The notes under the pieces were generated by a model. The model saw only the letters and a list, made by a program, of their open reading frames with translations. It was not told where the DNA came from and ran no database searches. A DNA stretch of 51,345 bases from Anaerolineaceae bacterium UBA4890 (GTDB taxonomy: Bacteria; Chloroflexota; Anaerolineae; Anaerolineales; Anaerolineaceae): assembly GCA_002399085.1 (NCBI GenBank), contig DHCY01000040.1, forward strand, positions 5,789-57,133, read 5' to 3'. The number at the start of each line of letters is the position of its first letter. Positions within the stretch are counted from its first letter, which is position 1. A program made the position numbers and the translations under genes. This document shows positions 1 through 7,526 of the stretch, piece after piece.

Positions 1-175
1 GTCATTGTCTCTGTCATCCTGAGCCTCTTTTGCGAAGAATCTTAATAGTTGATTGTGCCGGCATCCCTGCCGAGCACACAATTTCGCCGAAGGCGTCCAC
101 TAACGAAAGCCCTTCGGTCAGTTTCCGTGCTCGGGTCGCCCACTAAAGGGGTGCTGCGCAAGAGCCCGGCAAGAT
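1..175. repeat. Dispersed repeat composite at window start
   Basis: No gene is seen here. Bases 13-50 are a reverse-oriented fragment of the repeat that ends in GGCTCAGGATGACAG elsewhere in the window. Bases 52-99 are a copy of the second repeat family (GATTGTGCCGGC, then GCCGAGCACA, then GGCGTCC). The rest, up to the end of the nitroreductase gene, resembles the repeat material near 21190-21280 in reverse orientation. Confidence 0.7.
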
Positions 176-182
176 CACCATC

Positions 183-722
183 TCACCACCGTTCGTACCG
201 AACAATCTCCTCCAGCGACTTGCGCGTTTTGCCTTGCGGTTGTTTTGCCGGGTAACCAATCGGGATCACAGCTACCACAAACTTTTCTTCCGGAATCCCC
301 AACACGGGTCGAATTCCCCGCTGAGTGAAGGCTCCGCACCAGCATGCCCCCAACCCCTGGTGGTCGACCTCCAGCAGGATATGGGTGACCGCGATTGCGG
401 TATCGCGCACGATCCTTTTCAGATCAAAAATGCTGGTTTCCTCATCCACCACCATACCAGCAAAATCTTCGCTCCTGGCAAGCATATCTGCCACTGCCAC
501 AATAACCACCGGGGCACTCGCAATCCACAACTGGTTATTGGTTGCCGTTGCGACAGCATTTTTCATACCCTGGTCTTTGATCACGATGAAATGCCAGGGC
601 TGCTTGTTGTTTCCCGAAGGCGCCAAGCGGGCTGCCTCCAGGATTTCATTTAATTTTGCATCTTCCACCGGCTGGTCAAGAAATTCCCGCACACTCCTGC
701 GATGCTGGATCGAATCAATCAT
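183..722 (-). CDS. Nitroreductase family protein
   Basis: A 179-residue protein of normal size for a compact nitroreductase (FMN-dependent NAD(P)H oxidoreductase). The N-terminus has the family start signature RRSVREF, followed by APSGNNKQPWHFIV, the segment that contacts FMN and the neighbouring subunit. The C-terminal part (GLGACWCGAF, then VIPIGYPAKQP) matches the usual end of the fold. Such enzymes are cytosolic homodimers that reduce nitro compounds, quinones or flavins; the true substrate cannot be read from the sequence. The gene is alone, with 129 bases before the next gene upstream and repeats directly downstream. Confidence 0.9.
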   Translation of the reverse strand: MIDSIQHRRSVREFLDQPVEDAKLNEILEAARLAPSGNNKQPWHFIVIKDQGMKNAVATATNNQLWIASAPVVIVAVADMLARSEDFAGMVVDEETSIFDLKRIVRDTAIAVTHILLEVDHQGLGACWCGAFTQRGIRPVLGIPEEKFVVAVIPIGYPAKQPQGKTRKSLEEIVRYERW

Positions 723-851
723 ATGTCACCTGCCTCTCAAGCTTAAGTTTATCCTCAAATTCCGAAGGGCAGAATTGAAAGCACTATGGACTTCGTATTA
801 CAGAATAGTATTGTGCTTTCAATCCGCCTGGCGTAGCGATCTTTTACGATT

Positions 852-1082
852 TCAATAAGGATCTCTCGAAGGTTTAACTTCAGGTCGGTATTCCAGAATA
901 TCACCGGGCTGGCACTGCAGCGCCCCGCAAATCGCTTCCAACGTCGAAAACCGGATCGCCCGCGCCTTGCCAGTTTTCAGGTTCGAAAGATTGCTCATGG
1001 TGACGCCCACCTTCTCTGAAAGCTCGGTCAGGCTCATTTTCTTCTTTGCCAGTTCAACATCCAAATTAACAATGATCGTCAT
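852..1082 (-). CDS. XRE/Cro-type HTH regulator (YozG-like)
   Basis: A 76-residue protein that is almost entirely one Cro/C1-type helix-turn-helix domain: MSLTELSEKVGVTMSNLSNL is helices 2-3, followed by IRFSTLEAICGALQCQPGDI, typical of the short YozG-like regulators. The stop of the upstream membrane-protein gene lies only 7 bases ahead, so the two are co-transcribed. Small XRE proteins next to DUF2975 membrane proteins are a common pair; the regulator probably controls its own operon. Repeated GTTTATCG-like motifs near the promoter (1624-1659) and further upstream (1806-1819) are candidate binding sites. Confidence 0.9.
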   Translation of the reverse strand: MTIIVNLDVELAKKKMSLTELSEKVGVTMSNLSNLKTGKARAIRFSTLEAICGALQCQPGDILEYRPEVKPSRDPY

Positions 1083-1089
1083 GGCTGCC

Positions 1090-1563
1090 TCAAACTGTCA
1101 GGTCAACTTCTTCTTTATAGTCGACCGCTCTTTGGAAGAGGGACGCTATCAGGAAGAAGAAAACCGCTACAATCACCAGAGCGAAGATGCCGAGCACCAC
1201 CCAGAAATTTGTGATCGACCCGGTAACATGCGCCTGGGTATAAAAAATCAGGATCACCATCGGGATGATGGCAACCAGGGCTGATAGTCCAATACCTTTG
1301 AGTAGCCATACCGATTGCGGTTCGAAAATTTTGTCTTTGCGGATACGTTCAAGCAACAAAAATGCCATTACGAGCGCAGCCAAAACACAAGCCAAAATGC
1401 TCCAGGCTATTAGCAAAACAGGCACGCGCATGTAGGTGATGGTTGGGTTTGCCGCCGCCACATCGTGAGAAACTGGCACCAGGTAGGCACCCACCCCCAC
1501 CGTCAGCAGCATGGCAAAAATTACACCCAGTTCAACGATGATCGTCTGTAAACGTGTTTTCAT
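1090..1563 (-). CDS. DUF2975 family membrane protein
   Basis: A 157-residue protein with four predicted transmembrane segments, at roughly residues 7-29, 47-71, 88-109 and 120-143, separated by short loops. Order, length and pairing with a small XRE regulator fit the DUF2975 family, whose function is unknown. The start ATG at 1561-1563 has AGGAGG a few bases upstream on the minus strand. It is the first gene of a two-gene operon with the XRE gene. Confidence 0.75.
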   Translation of the reverse strand: MKTRLQTIIVELGVIFAMLLTVGVGAYLVPVSHDVAAANPTITYMRVPVLLIAWSILACVLAALVMAFLLLERIRKDKIFEPQSVWLLKGIGLSALVAIIPMVILIFYTQAHVTGSITNFWVVLGIFALVIVAVFFFLIASLFQRAVDYKEEVDLTV

Positions 1564-1610
1564 ATCTAAACCTCCTTTGACCTCAAAGAATTACGATTGA
1601 AGGCAGGGTC

Positions 1611-1639
1611 AGTTTAGCAGACTATTTATCGTTTGTCAA
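1611..1639 (-). promoter_or_regulatory. Promoter of DUF2975-XRE operon
   Basis: On the minus strand a perfect TTGACA (1634-1639) is followed after 17 bases by TAAACT (1611-1616). The spacer and upstream flank contain CGATAAA and CGATAAACG, related to the palindromic GTTTATCGGTAAAC at 1806-1819. The placement suggests autoregulation by the XRE protein, which is inferred only. Confidence 0.7.
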
Positions 1640-1698
1640 TATATCTTTAGCGTTTATCGAAATATTTTACGAAAGAATGCTTGCTTTTCGGGTTTCAT

Positions 1699-1728
1699 CT
1701 TGTACGGAACGGACACTGGCCGTTCCCA
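1699..1728 (-). repeat. GGAACGG inverted-repeat element, copy 1
   Basis: A 30-base element, minus-strand sense TGGGAACGG, CCAGTGT, CCGTTCC, GTACAAG. The arms GGAACGG/CCGTTCC form a 7-bp hairpin with a 7-base loop. Two more copies lie at 22117-22146 and 22171-22200. The remaining intergenic stretch 1729-1920 shows only the palindrome at 1806-1819 and no gene. Confidence 0.7.
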
Positions 1729-1920
1729 ACCATGAGCAGGACGGATTTATCAACAAAGCTCGCCTGCCTCCCAACGCAGTCGCCCTTCCTCAATACATCT
1801 TAAGTGTTTATCGGTAAACAACGGGAGATCGCACCAGCTTCCTTGCCTAGCACCCTGATCGTTGCGGCACGACGCAAATCGTACGTTGTAAGTACACTAT
1901 ATAAGGATCTTGACAGGATT

Positions 1921-3087
1921 CTAATAAAATCCTTTTTCATCAACTTTTATTAAAATTTCTGTAATCTCTTTGAATTGCTCACGCTCTTCGCCTGTCAAGA
2001 CAAAGCTTCCATACCAGGTGAACGGTTCTTTTGCCAACGCTACTTCCTTGACCCAGCCAAGGTTATCTTCCAACAGGATTACGGGAGTTTCCCATGCATC
2101 CAAAGGTAAGTTGAACCGATACTCAAGTTCGCCATTGCCTTTTTCACGGTGAATATATATTGCTCCACCATCCAACTCAACTTCTTCCCAACTCCCTAAT
2201 GATGCGGCTAAGGCAGGAGTAGGCCAAGGCAGAGGTAATAGTCGACCCAACGGTTCCTTAACTTTTTTCTTCATGAGGACGCCTTTCTTCCAGCGCAATC
2301 CTCCTACCTCTACCTCCACCCCCACCAGGTTTGGCAGCAAAACCTCCAATTGCAAAGCATCCCCACTGGTCAGGAACACCGATTTCCCCGCCCTTTTTCG
2401 CACAGCCAATAATCCCCGCGCTTCCAGCACCCGTTTCACCTGCCGCGCCACTGCCGGTGCCGGGTCAATTACCCTCACCTCTTCACCAGCAATCTCCTTG
2501 ATTAACGGAATTACAAACGGGAAATGCGTGCAGCCCATCACCAGCGTATCCACCCCTTCGCGCAGCATGGGTTCCAGCGCCTCCAGCAAAATCCGGCGTG
2601 TTTTGAGGGTATCCAGGTATCCTTTTTCAATCTGCCGCACTAAGCCCGGGCAGGTCGCCTGGTAAAGCCGCACATCGTGGGCAAAGCGTTCCACCACCGA
2701 GGCATACAGTTCGCCCTGGAAGGTGGATGGCGTTGCCAATACGCCCACTTTTCCGCTCAAAGTTTGTTCTGCTGCCGGTTTGACCGCCGGCTCCATGCCC
2801 ACGAAGGGGAAATCGGGGTAAAGTTCACGCAAATACCTCAAACCTGCCGCTGATGCGGTATTGCAGGCGATCACGATCAGCTTTGCACCCTGCCCCATCA
2901 GATATTTTGCCACACCTTCCGCCAACCCGCGTACCTCTTCCAGGCTGCGCACACCATAAGGCACATTTGCCTGGTCGGCTAAATAGAGCAGGTCTTCCTT
3001 GGGCAGCAGCCCGCGCACAGCCCGCCAGACCGTCAAACCGCCAACGCCGGAATCATAAATGCCGATTGGAGAAGACTTAGTAATCAT
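1921..3087 (-). CDS. murI: Glutamate racemase with C-terminal extension
   Basis: MurI interconverts L- and D-glutamate for peptidoglycan synthesis. Both catalytic cysteines are visible, in ACNTAS (about residue 75) and GCTHFP (about residue 187), and the N-terminus has the family motif GIYDSGVGGLTV. The start is set at ATG 3085-3087; a longer reading frame to 3198 would run into the upstream gene and has no family similarity. The racemase domain ends near residue 270, where most family members stop, yet the frame continues for about 115 more residues (Trp/Leu/Glu-rich, no motif recognised). A perfect TATAAT lies only 6 bases before the ATG, suggesting a leaderless transcript. Confidence 0.9.
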   Translation of the reverse strand: MITKSSPIGIYDSGVGGLTVWRAVRGLLPKEDLLYLADQANVPYGVRSLEEVRGLAEGVAKYLMGQGAKLIVIACNTASAAGLRYLRELYPDFPFVGMEPAVKPAAEQTLSGKVGVLATPSTFQGELYASVVERFAHDVRLYQATCPGLVRQIEKGYLDTLKTRRILLEALEPMLREGVDTLVMGCTHFPFVIPLIKEIAGEEVRVIDPAPAVARQVKRVLEARGLLAVRKRAGKSVFLTSGDALQLEVLLPNLVGVEVEVGGLRWKKGVLMKKKVKEPLGRLLPLPWPTPALAASLGSWEEVELDGGAIYIHREKGNGELEYRFNLPLDAWETPVILLEDNLGWVKEVALAKEPFTWYGSFVLTGEEREQFKEITEILIKVDEKGFY

Positions 3088-3093
3088 GTGCCA

Positions 3094-3099
3094 ATTATA
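3094..3099 (-). promoter_or_regulatory. -10 box of murI (leaderless start)
   Basis: Minus-strand TATAAT lies 6 bases before the murI ATG at 3087, so transcription would begin at or next to the start codon. No convincing -35 box is seen. Confidence 0.5.
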
Positions 3100-3125
3100 G
3101 TCTTGCTCAGTGGATGAAGATTTTT

Positions 3126-3839
3126 CTATAACGCCCCAATAAATGCCCGATATAAATCCCGCATCGGCGCCTGGTCTTGCAGCCATTCTGGGTGCCACTG
3201 CACACCGATCACAAAACGTTTGTCAGGGTACTCTACAGCCTCGATAACGCCGTCCGCCGCAAAAGCGACAGCGTTCAGACCATCAGCAACCCTGTTGATA
3301 GACTGGTGGTGCAGGCTGTTGGTTCGCACCGAATTCACACCCAAAATCCGCGCCAACCGAGAGCCTGGCGTAATCGAAACATCGTGAACCAGCTTGTCGC
3401 GTTTATAAGTTGGATACCAATCATGCTTTTGGGCACCCGGGATATGGCTGGCGATATCGACAAATAGCGTGCCACCGCAAGCTACATTCAAAACCTGTGT
3501 GCCCCGGCAAACTGTCAGCAGGGGTTTATCCTGCGAAATCGTCTGACTAACCAAAGCAATTTCGAAAGCATCGCGTTCAGGGTTGACCCCATAGATCCGC
3601 TCGTGGTTCGACTCACCGAACAATGTTGGGTCAAGATCACCCCCGCCAGTCAGGTAAAAGCCGTCAAACTTCGTCACAATACCAGGCAGTTCATCCAGCG
3701 CGATAGCCGCCGGCAGTAAAAAAGGCAACCCGCCCGCTGCCAGAATAGCCTGGATGTCCACCTGCCGGCTTTGATAGGTGGGCGAACAGACTTTGCCCAC
3801 AATCCGTCCTGCTGGTATGCCAATGAGTGGTTTGTTCAT
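3126..3839 (-). CDS. Class I glutamine amidotransferase, peptidase C26 (PuuD-like)
   Basis: A 237-residue protein matching gamma-glutamyl-gamma-aminobutyrate hydrolase-like enzymes, which cleave gamma-glutamyl amide bonds. The nucleophile elbow is LTVCRGTQVLNV (Cys near residue 110) and the catalytic His-Glu pair is in GVQWHPEW near residue 217. The N-terminal IGIPAGR is the usual beginning of the family. ATG 3837-3839 is preceded by a strong GGGAGGG ribosome site. The gene ends 38 bases before the murI start. The substrate (gamma-glutamyl-GABA or another gamma-glutamyl amide) is not determined by the sequence. Confidence 0.88.
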   Translation of the reverse strand: MNKPLIGIPAGRIVGKVCSPTYQSRQVDIQAILAAGGLPFLLPAAIALDELPGIVTKFDGFYLTGGGDLDPTLFGESNHERIYGVNPERDAFEIALVSQTISQDKPLLTVCRGTQVLNVACGGTLFVDIASHIPGAQKHDWYPTYKRDKLVHDVSITPGSRLARILGVNSVRTNSLHHQSINRVADGLNAVAFAADGVIEAVEYPDKRFVIGVQWHPEWLQDQAPMRDLYRAFIGAL

Positions 3840-3860
3840 CCATCCCTCCCGGGTAAAACA

Positions 3861-3895
3861 AAAAGCCCTTCCACAAGTTTCGGGAACAGGCTTTT
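3861..3895 (-). terminator. Rho-independent terminator after rplS
   Basis: On the minus strand AAAAGCC and TTCC pair with GGAA and GGCTTTT, interrupted by a small internal loop, and a T-rich run follows. It sits about 36 bases after the rplS stop. Confidence 0.75.
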
Positions 3896-3930
3896 CGGGT
3901 TAGGAGAATTAATTATTCTCGTTTTGTCGA

Positions 3931-4281
3931 CTAAAAACGCTGCTTCAGGCGCGCGCTCTTGCCAGTGCGTTCGCGCAAAAAGTACAGCCGTGCACGGCGA
4001 ACTTTGTTGTGGCGTTCCACCACGACCTTGGCAATGCGCGGTGAATTGAACAAAAAGGTGCGCTCCACGCCGATACCATTGCTGGCAACCCGGCGCACGG
4101 TGAAGGTAGCATCGTTTCCATTGCCACGCACATACAAAACCACGCCCTTGAACTCCTGGATACGTTCGCGATCGCCTTCCTTAATCTTCATATGGACACT
4201 GACGTTATCGCCAGGGAAAAGATCAGGAATGTTTACATTTTTTTCAGTTTGCACAGATTTCAATAATTCTGTATGATTCAT
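3931..4281 (-). CDS. rplS: 50S ribosomal protein L19
   Basis: L19 of 116 residues from the preferred start at 4279-4281 (MNHTELLKS). A start at 4302 would add seven unconserved residues. Family motifs are complete: DLFPGDNVSVHMKIKEG near the N-terminus, the RIQEFKGVVLYVRG strand, FTVRRVASNGIGVERTF, and the basic C-terminus with RRARLYFLRERTGKSARLK. L19 lies at the 30S-50S interface. The gene stands alone, without the usual rimM/trmD neighbours, and has its own strong promoter and terminator. Confidence 0.98.
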   Translation of the reverse strand: MNHTELLKSVQTEKNVNIPDLFPGDNVSVHMKIKEGDRERIQEFKGVVLYVRGNGNDATFTVRRVASNGIGVERTFLFNSPRIAKVVVERHNKVRRARLYFLRERTGKSARLKQRF

Positions 4282-4310
4282 GGCACTACCCTTCCAACTC
4301 ACGTAATTAA

Positions 4311-4333
4311 GCGTCTCTAATCTCTTGAGACGC
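4311..4333 (-). promoter_or_regulatory. Hairpin in the rplS leader
   Basis: The rplS 5' leader holds a perfect 7-bp hairpin (GCGTCTC/GAGACGC, 9-base loop), just after the predicted transcription start. It could be an r-protein regulatory structure or simple 5'-end protection. No known leader motif is recognised. Confidence 0.45.
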
Positions 4334-4341
4334 GGAGAATG

Positions 4342-4371
4342 AGTATATCAACTATTTGGCGATTTTGTCAA
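4342..4371 (-). promoter_or_regulatory. rplS promoter
   Basis: Minus-strand TTGACA (4366-4371), 18-base spacer, TATACT (4342-4347). It is a near-consensus sigma-70 type promoter placed between the trpB stop and rplS. Confidence 0.8.
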
Positions 4372-4398
4372 GCATTTTTGCCGTGCCAGAAACCAGGT

Positions 4399-5772
4399 CT
4401 ACATCCTCACCTTCGGTAAACGATCAGCAATTCCTTCCAAATGTTCATCCGGTAGTTTTCCGTTGATCATGCCATTATGCAGGTATTGGTCATAGGCTGA
4501 AAGATCCAAAAAGCCGTGTCCGGAAAGGTTAAAAAGGATCACCCGTTTTTCACCTTTCTCACGTGCTTCCAATGCCTCATCAATGGCTGCCCGAATGGCG
4601 TGCGCAGATTCGGGTGCTGGCAAAATACCTTCTGCCTGTGTAAATTGGATGGCGGCTTCAAAGATAGCCCGCTGTTCCACCGCAACAGCCTCGATCACAC
4701 CGGCGTTGTACAGCCCGCTCAAAATCGGCGACATGCCATGATACCTGAGCCCACCGGCATGAATGGGATCGGGAATAAAATCGCTGCCCAGGGTATACAT
4801 TTTGAGAATCGGCACGATGCCGGCACTGTCGCCGTAATCGAATCCATAGGTTCCCCTGGTCAGGCTGGGTGTGGCGGTTGGCTCAACTGCTACAAAACGC
4901 GTATGTCCGTGCCCATTCAGTTTTTCCCGCACAAATGGGAACGCCAAACCCGAAAAGTTCGAGCCGCCGCCCACACAACCGATAACGACATCCGGGTATT
5001 CTCCCGCCAGGTCCATCTGCTTGAGAGCTTCCTCACCAATTACCGTTTGGTGCAGCATGACATGGTTGAGCACAGACCCCAGCCCGTATTTCTTTCTTCC
5101 TTCAGATTCTGCTGCCACTTCCACGGCTTCCGAGATTGCGATGCCAAGCGAACCGGGGTGATCAGCTTGCTTTTCCAAGTAGCCTCGTCCGGTTTTTGTT
5201 CGCGGAGAGGGGCTGGCGAAAATTTGGGCACCATAGGTTTCCATGATGACCCGGCGATAAGGTTTACCCAGATAAGAGGCATTGACCATAAACACTTCCA
5301 GGTCCATGTCGAACATTTTGCACGCCATCGCCAAAGCGCTGCCCCACTGACCCGCACCCGTTTCGGTGGTCATGGCATGCGTGCCGCTGATCTTGTTGAA
5401 AAACGCCTGCGGAATGGCAGAATTGAGCTTGTGCGAGCCTGCAGGCGACTCTCCTTCATACTTAAAGTAGATGTGAGCAGGGGTGTTCAACGCTTTTTCG
5501 AGCCGGCGAGCCCGGATCAGAGAAGTTGGGCGATAGAGTTTGTAGATTTCACGCACTTCCTCCGGGATGGGCACAAAACGCTCCATCGTTATTTCCTGCT
5601 CAATTAGCGGCAGTGGAAAGAGGGTCTCCAGGGAATCCTTGCTAATCAATTCTTTGGTGGCAGGATCAAACACAGGGGTTGGGGCGACCGGGCTGTCAGC
5701 GTTCATGTTGTACCAGAAACGCGGAACGTCACTTTCGTGCAGTTGGAATCGGGTTTGGTTTTGGTCTTTCAT
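4399..5772 (-). CDS. trpB: Tryptophan synthase beta chain, TrpB2 type
   Basis: PLP enzyme of 457 residues that condenses indole with serine to give tryptophan. The PLP lysine is in GESPAGSHKLNSAIPQAF (about residue 110), the phosphate loop is CVGGGSNFSGLAF, and the C-terminus has ILPAPESAHAI. The long N-terminal segment (SDVPRFWYNMNAD) and overall length mark the TrpB2 subtype, which often lacks a tightly bound TrpA and may use indole from other sources. No other trp gene is in the window. GAGGAG precedes the ATG by 8 bases. A tryptophan T-box leader controls it, which supports a real role in tryptophan supply. Confidence 0.95.
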   Translation of the reverse strand: MKDQNQTRFQLHESDVPRFWYNMNADSPVAPTPVFDPATKELISKDSLETLFPLPLIEQEITMERFVPIPEEVREIYKLYRPTSLIRARRLEKALNTPAHIYFKYEGESPAGSHKLNSAIPQAFFNKISGTHAMTTETGAGQWGSALAMACKMFDMDLEVFMVNASYLGKPYRRVIMETYGAQIFASPSPRTKTGRGYLEKQADHPGSLGIAISEAVEVAAESEGRKKYGLGSVLNHVMLHQTVIGEEALKQMDLAGEYPDVVIGCVGGGSNFSGLAFPFVREKLNGHGHTRFVAVEPTATPSLTRGTYGFDYGDSAGIVPILKMYTLGSDFIPDPIHAGGLRYHGMSPILSGLYNAGVIEAVAVEQRAIFEAAIQFTQAEGILPAPESAHAIRAAIDEALEAREKGEKRVILFNLSGHGFLDLSAYDQYLHNGMINGKLPDEHLEGIADRLPKVRM

Positions 5773-6128
5773 GGCAATTCTCCTCGGTTGTTGTTTTTTA
5801 AATCAAACACATCCATCCACTGGGGACGAATGTGTCAGCAATCCGCGGTGCCACCCCGGTTAAACCAGCCTTTTAATCAAAAGTTCCCTGGTGATGCACA
5901 CAGGGAAAAAGCCAGCTTCACTCTATTTGAGTACGGCGATAAATCGCGATACCCTTTACCCAGATAACGGTGGCAACTCCGGCTCAGGTTACTTGCCTGT
6001 TGGCGTTCTCCTTGCAACTCAAAGGTCCATTCACCGCACTCGTGTGGGCAGGTTCTCAGCCTCTCCTGCTCTCTGTGCCACCGGCTTTGCGGTTACTAGT
6101 CCTCGTCAATGTCTTTCAATTATTAATT
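5773..6128 (-). promoter_or_regulatory. T-box riboswitch, tryptophan-specific, upstream of trpB
   Basis: The minus-strand leader carries the T-box consensus as GGGGTGGCACCGCGG (5843-5857), followed by the attenuator hairpin. Upstream is a Stem I-like region with ACGAGGACTAGTA and GAGAG elements and a candidate specifier loop GAATGGACC, with TGG (Trp) at 6027-6029. The antiterminator bulge reads TGGC, which can pair with the acceptor end of a tRNA with discriminator G, as in bacterial tRNA-Trp. Uncharged tRNA-Trp would therefore allow read-through into trpB. The start is set from the promoter at 6135-6162. Confidence 0.92.
5807..5835 (-). terminator. T-box attenuator terminator
   Basis: Minus-strand ACACATTCGTCC pairs with GGATGGATGTGT across 12 positions (three G-T pairs), then TTTGATTT. 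It begins just downstream of the T-box sequence, so pairing of that sequence into the antiterminator would compete with it. Confidence 0.85.
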
Positions 6129-6134
6129 ACTGTA

Positions 6135-6162
6135 ATTATAGGTAAAATCCTTGGAGGGTCAA
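6135..6162 (-). promoter_or_regulatory. Promoter of the T-box/trpB unit
   Basis: Minus-strand TTGACC (6157-6162), 16-base spacer, perfect TATAAT (6135-6140). Transcription would start about 350 bases before the trpB ATG. Confidence 0.85.
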
Positions 6163-6168
6163 GAGAAC

Positions 6169-6213
6169 AATTGCCACAACATCCCAGTTGTTAAACCAAA
6201 CGTCGTGGCAATT
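6169..6213 (-). terminator. Terminator-like inverted repeat after the BMP gene
   Basis: AATTGCCAC and GTGGCAATT form a perfect 9-bp inverted repeat around a 27-base loop with a small inner stem, and a moderately T-rich stretch follows on the minus strand. It separates the BMP gene from the trpB promoter. Confidence 0.5.
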
Positions 6214-6227
6214 TATCTTGTCCGACT

Positions 6228-7307
6228 TTATCGCAAAATAGAAGGCAGGTAGATGAAATTTGTATAAAATGGCTGCCAGACGTCAATGCTGCCATTGGCA
6301 ATGCCTGTCGCTACTCCCGCAAGAATGTCGATTACTTCATTAGGGATGTCTTCTTCTGCCTCATGGTAAGGAGCCAATCCAACACCACCATTCTCAATAT
6401 CATAGGTGTATGTTCCTGAAGTGAAAGTATCATTGACATGGGCAACGATCGTGTCGTAAACAGCATTGTCTATGCGTTTGAGCACACTGGTCAGTAACAA
6501 TTCAGATCCGGGTTCCGTACCACCACCAAAGACAGTGTAGTAGGCGTCCACATCCACACCGATGCAATACTTGCCCAGCAAGGCTGCCTTTTTGATAGCA
6601 CCATTCCCCATCATTCCTCCGACCCCGAAAATTACATCTGCACCGCTGTTAATTTGCGATTCAGCCAGGGCAGCCCCAAGAGCTTCGTTACCAAAATTGT
6701 TGGCATAATCAAGGATAACATGCACCGGGTTATTAGCCCATTGTGCGCCATAAGTGTAGGGGATGACAAAGTGATTCACAGGTGGGATATTCATACCTGC
6801 TACAATTCCAATTCGATTGTTATCGGTCATCAAACCTGCCAGGGAGCCTGCCAGGTAAGCAGCTTCATCGACAGCAAAAAATGTTCCGCGCAGGTTGGCT
6901 GGGTAGGAACCTTCATCCCAGCTACTATCCATGATCGCAAAATTGACTGTGGGGTTATTCGTTGCAGCCTGCATGGTAACGTCGCTCATCATAAAGCCAA
7001 CAGTTATACAAAGCGAGTTTCCAGCAGTTACGCAAGCTGCGATGGCTGCGGCATACTCAGGTTCTGTGTTACCGGTAGGCTGGTAGACAGTACCTTCCAC
7101 CAAGCCTTCTGTGTCTGCCCGCATCAATCCTTCATATGCCATCTGGTTGAAACCCTGGTCATCAATAGGTCCCTCCGGAATCAAACCCACTTTTGGAAGA
7201 TCTGCAGATACAGGGAAAACAAAATTGGAAGCAAAAAGTGAAAACAACAGTATTAGAAGAAATACAAACCTATGAGAGGTTCTATGGGAAGTCAATCGGG
7301 GATTCAC
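6228..7307 (-). CDS. BMP family (PnrA-like) substrate-binding protein
   Basis: A 359-residue exported protein. A hydrophobic N-terminal stretch (residues 13-33) ends in FPVSADL, a signal peptidase I site; there is no lipobox cysteine, unlike most family members. KVGLIPEGPIDDQGFNQMAYEGL is the typical start of the mature domain, and NRIGIVAGMNIPPVNHFVIPY, GADVIFGVGGMMGNGAI and GVDVDAYYT follow in family order. Relatives bind purine nucleosides or similar ligands for an ABC importer. No permease or ATPase gene is adjacent, so the partner is elsewhere or the protein acts as a sensor. Confidence 0.88.
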   Translation of the reverse strand: MNPRLTSHRTSHRFVFLLILLFSLFASNFVFPVSADLPKVGLIPEGPIDDQGFNQMAYEGLMRADTEGLVEGTVYQPTGNTEPEYAAAIAACVTAGNSLCITVGFMMSDVTMQAATNNPTVNFAIMDSSWDEGSYPANLRGTFFAVDEAAYLAGSLAGLMTDNNRIGIVAGMNIPPVNHFVIPYTYGAQWANNPVHVILDYANNFGNEALGAALAESQINSGADVIFGVGGMMGNGAIKKAALLGKYCIGVDVDAYYTVFGGGTEPGSELLLTSVLKRIDNAVYDTIVAHVNDTFTSGTYTYDIENGGVGLAPYHEAEEDIPNEVIDILAGVATGIANGSIDVWQPFYTNFIYLPSILR

Positions 7308-7401
7308 AATAACTCCTTAGTACATTCTGTGTACTCAGACTCTATTTATTTTTTGTTTTTTTGGATGAACTTGAGGTACTACAAGTTTTATCTCTGATTA
7401 G

Positions 7402-7430
7402 ATTTTCGCACTTTTTTAACGAAATGTCAA
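7402..7430 (-). promoter_or_regulatory. Probable promoter of the BMP gene
   Basis: Minus-strand TTGACA (7425-7430), 17-base spacer, GAAAAT (7402-7407), about 95 bases before the ATG. The -35 is perfect and the -10 is weak. The rest of 7308-7526 shows nothing else clear. Confidence 0.5.
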
Positions 7431-7526
7431 TAGTGAGTTGGAGCGGATGTCTGCCAATTTTTCTCAAATATGAATCTAATCCGATATGCTGGAGTGGGTT
7501 TGCCTATATTTTTGTCTTCTAGACTT

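Noticed and set aside
3088..3198. Longer start for glutamate racemase
   Set aside because: It would overlap the upstream amidotransferase gene by about 70 bases and add a non-family segment; the TATAAT box lies within it.
4516..5607. A 363-codon open frame on the plus strand
   Set aside because: Antisense to trpB. Its composition (Cys/His/Arg-rich) shows no domain, and trpB has full catalytic motifs.
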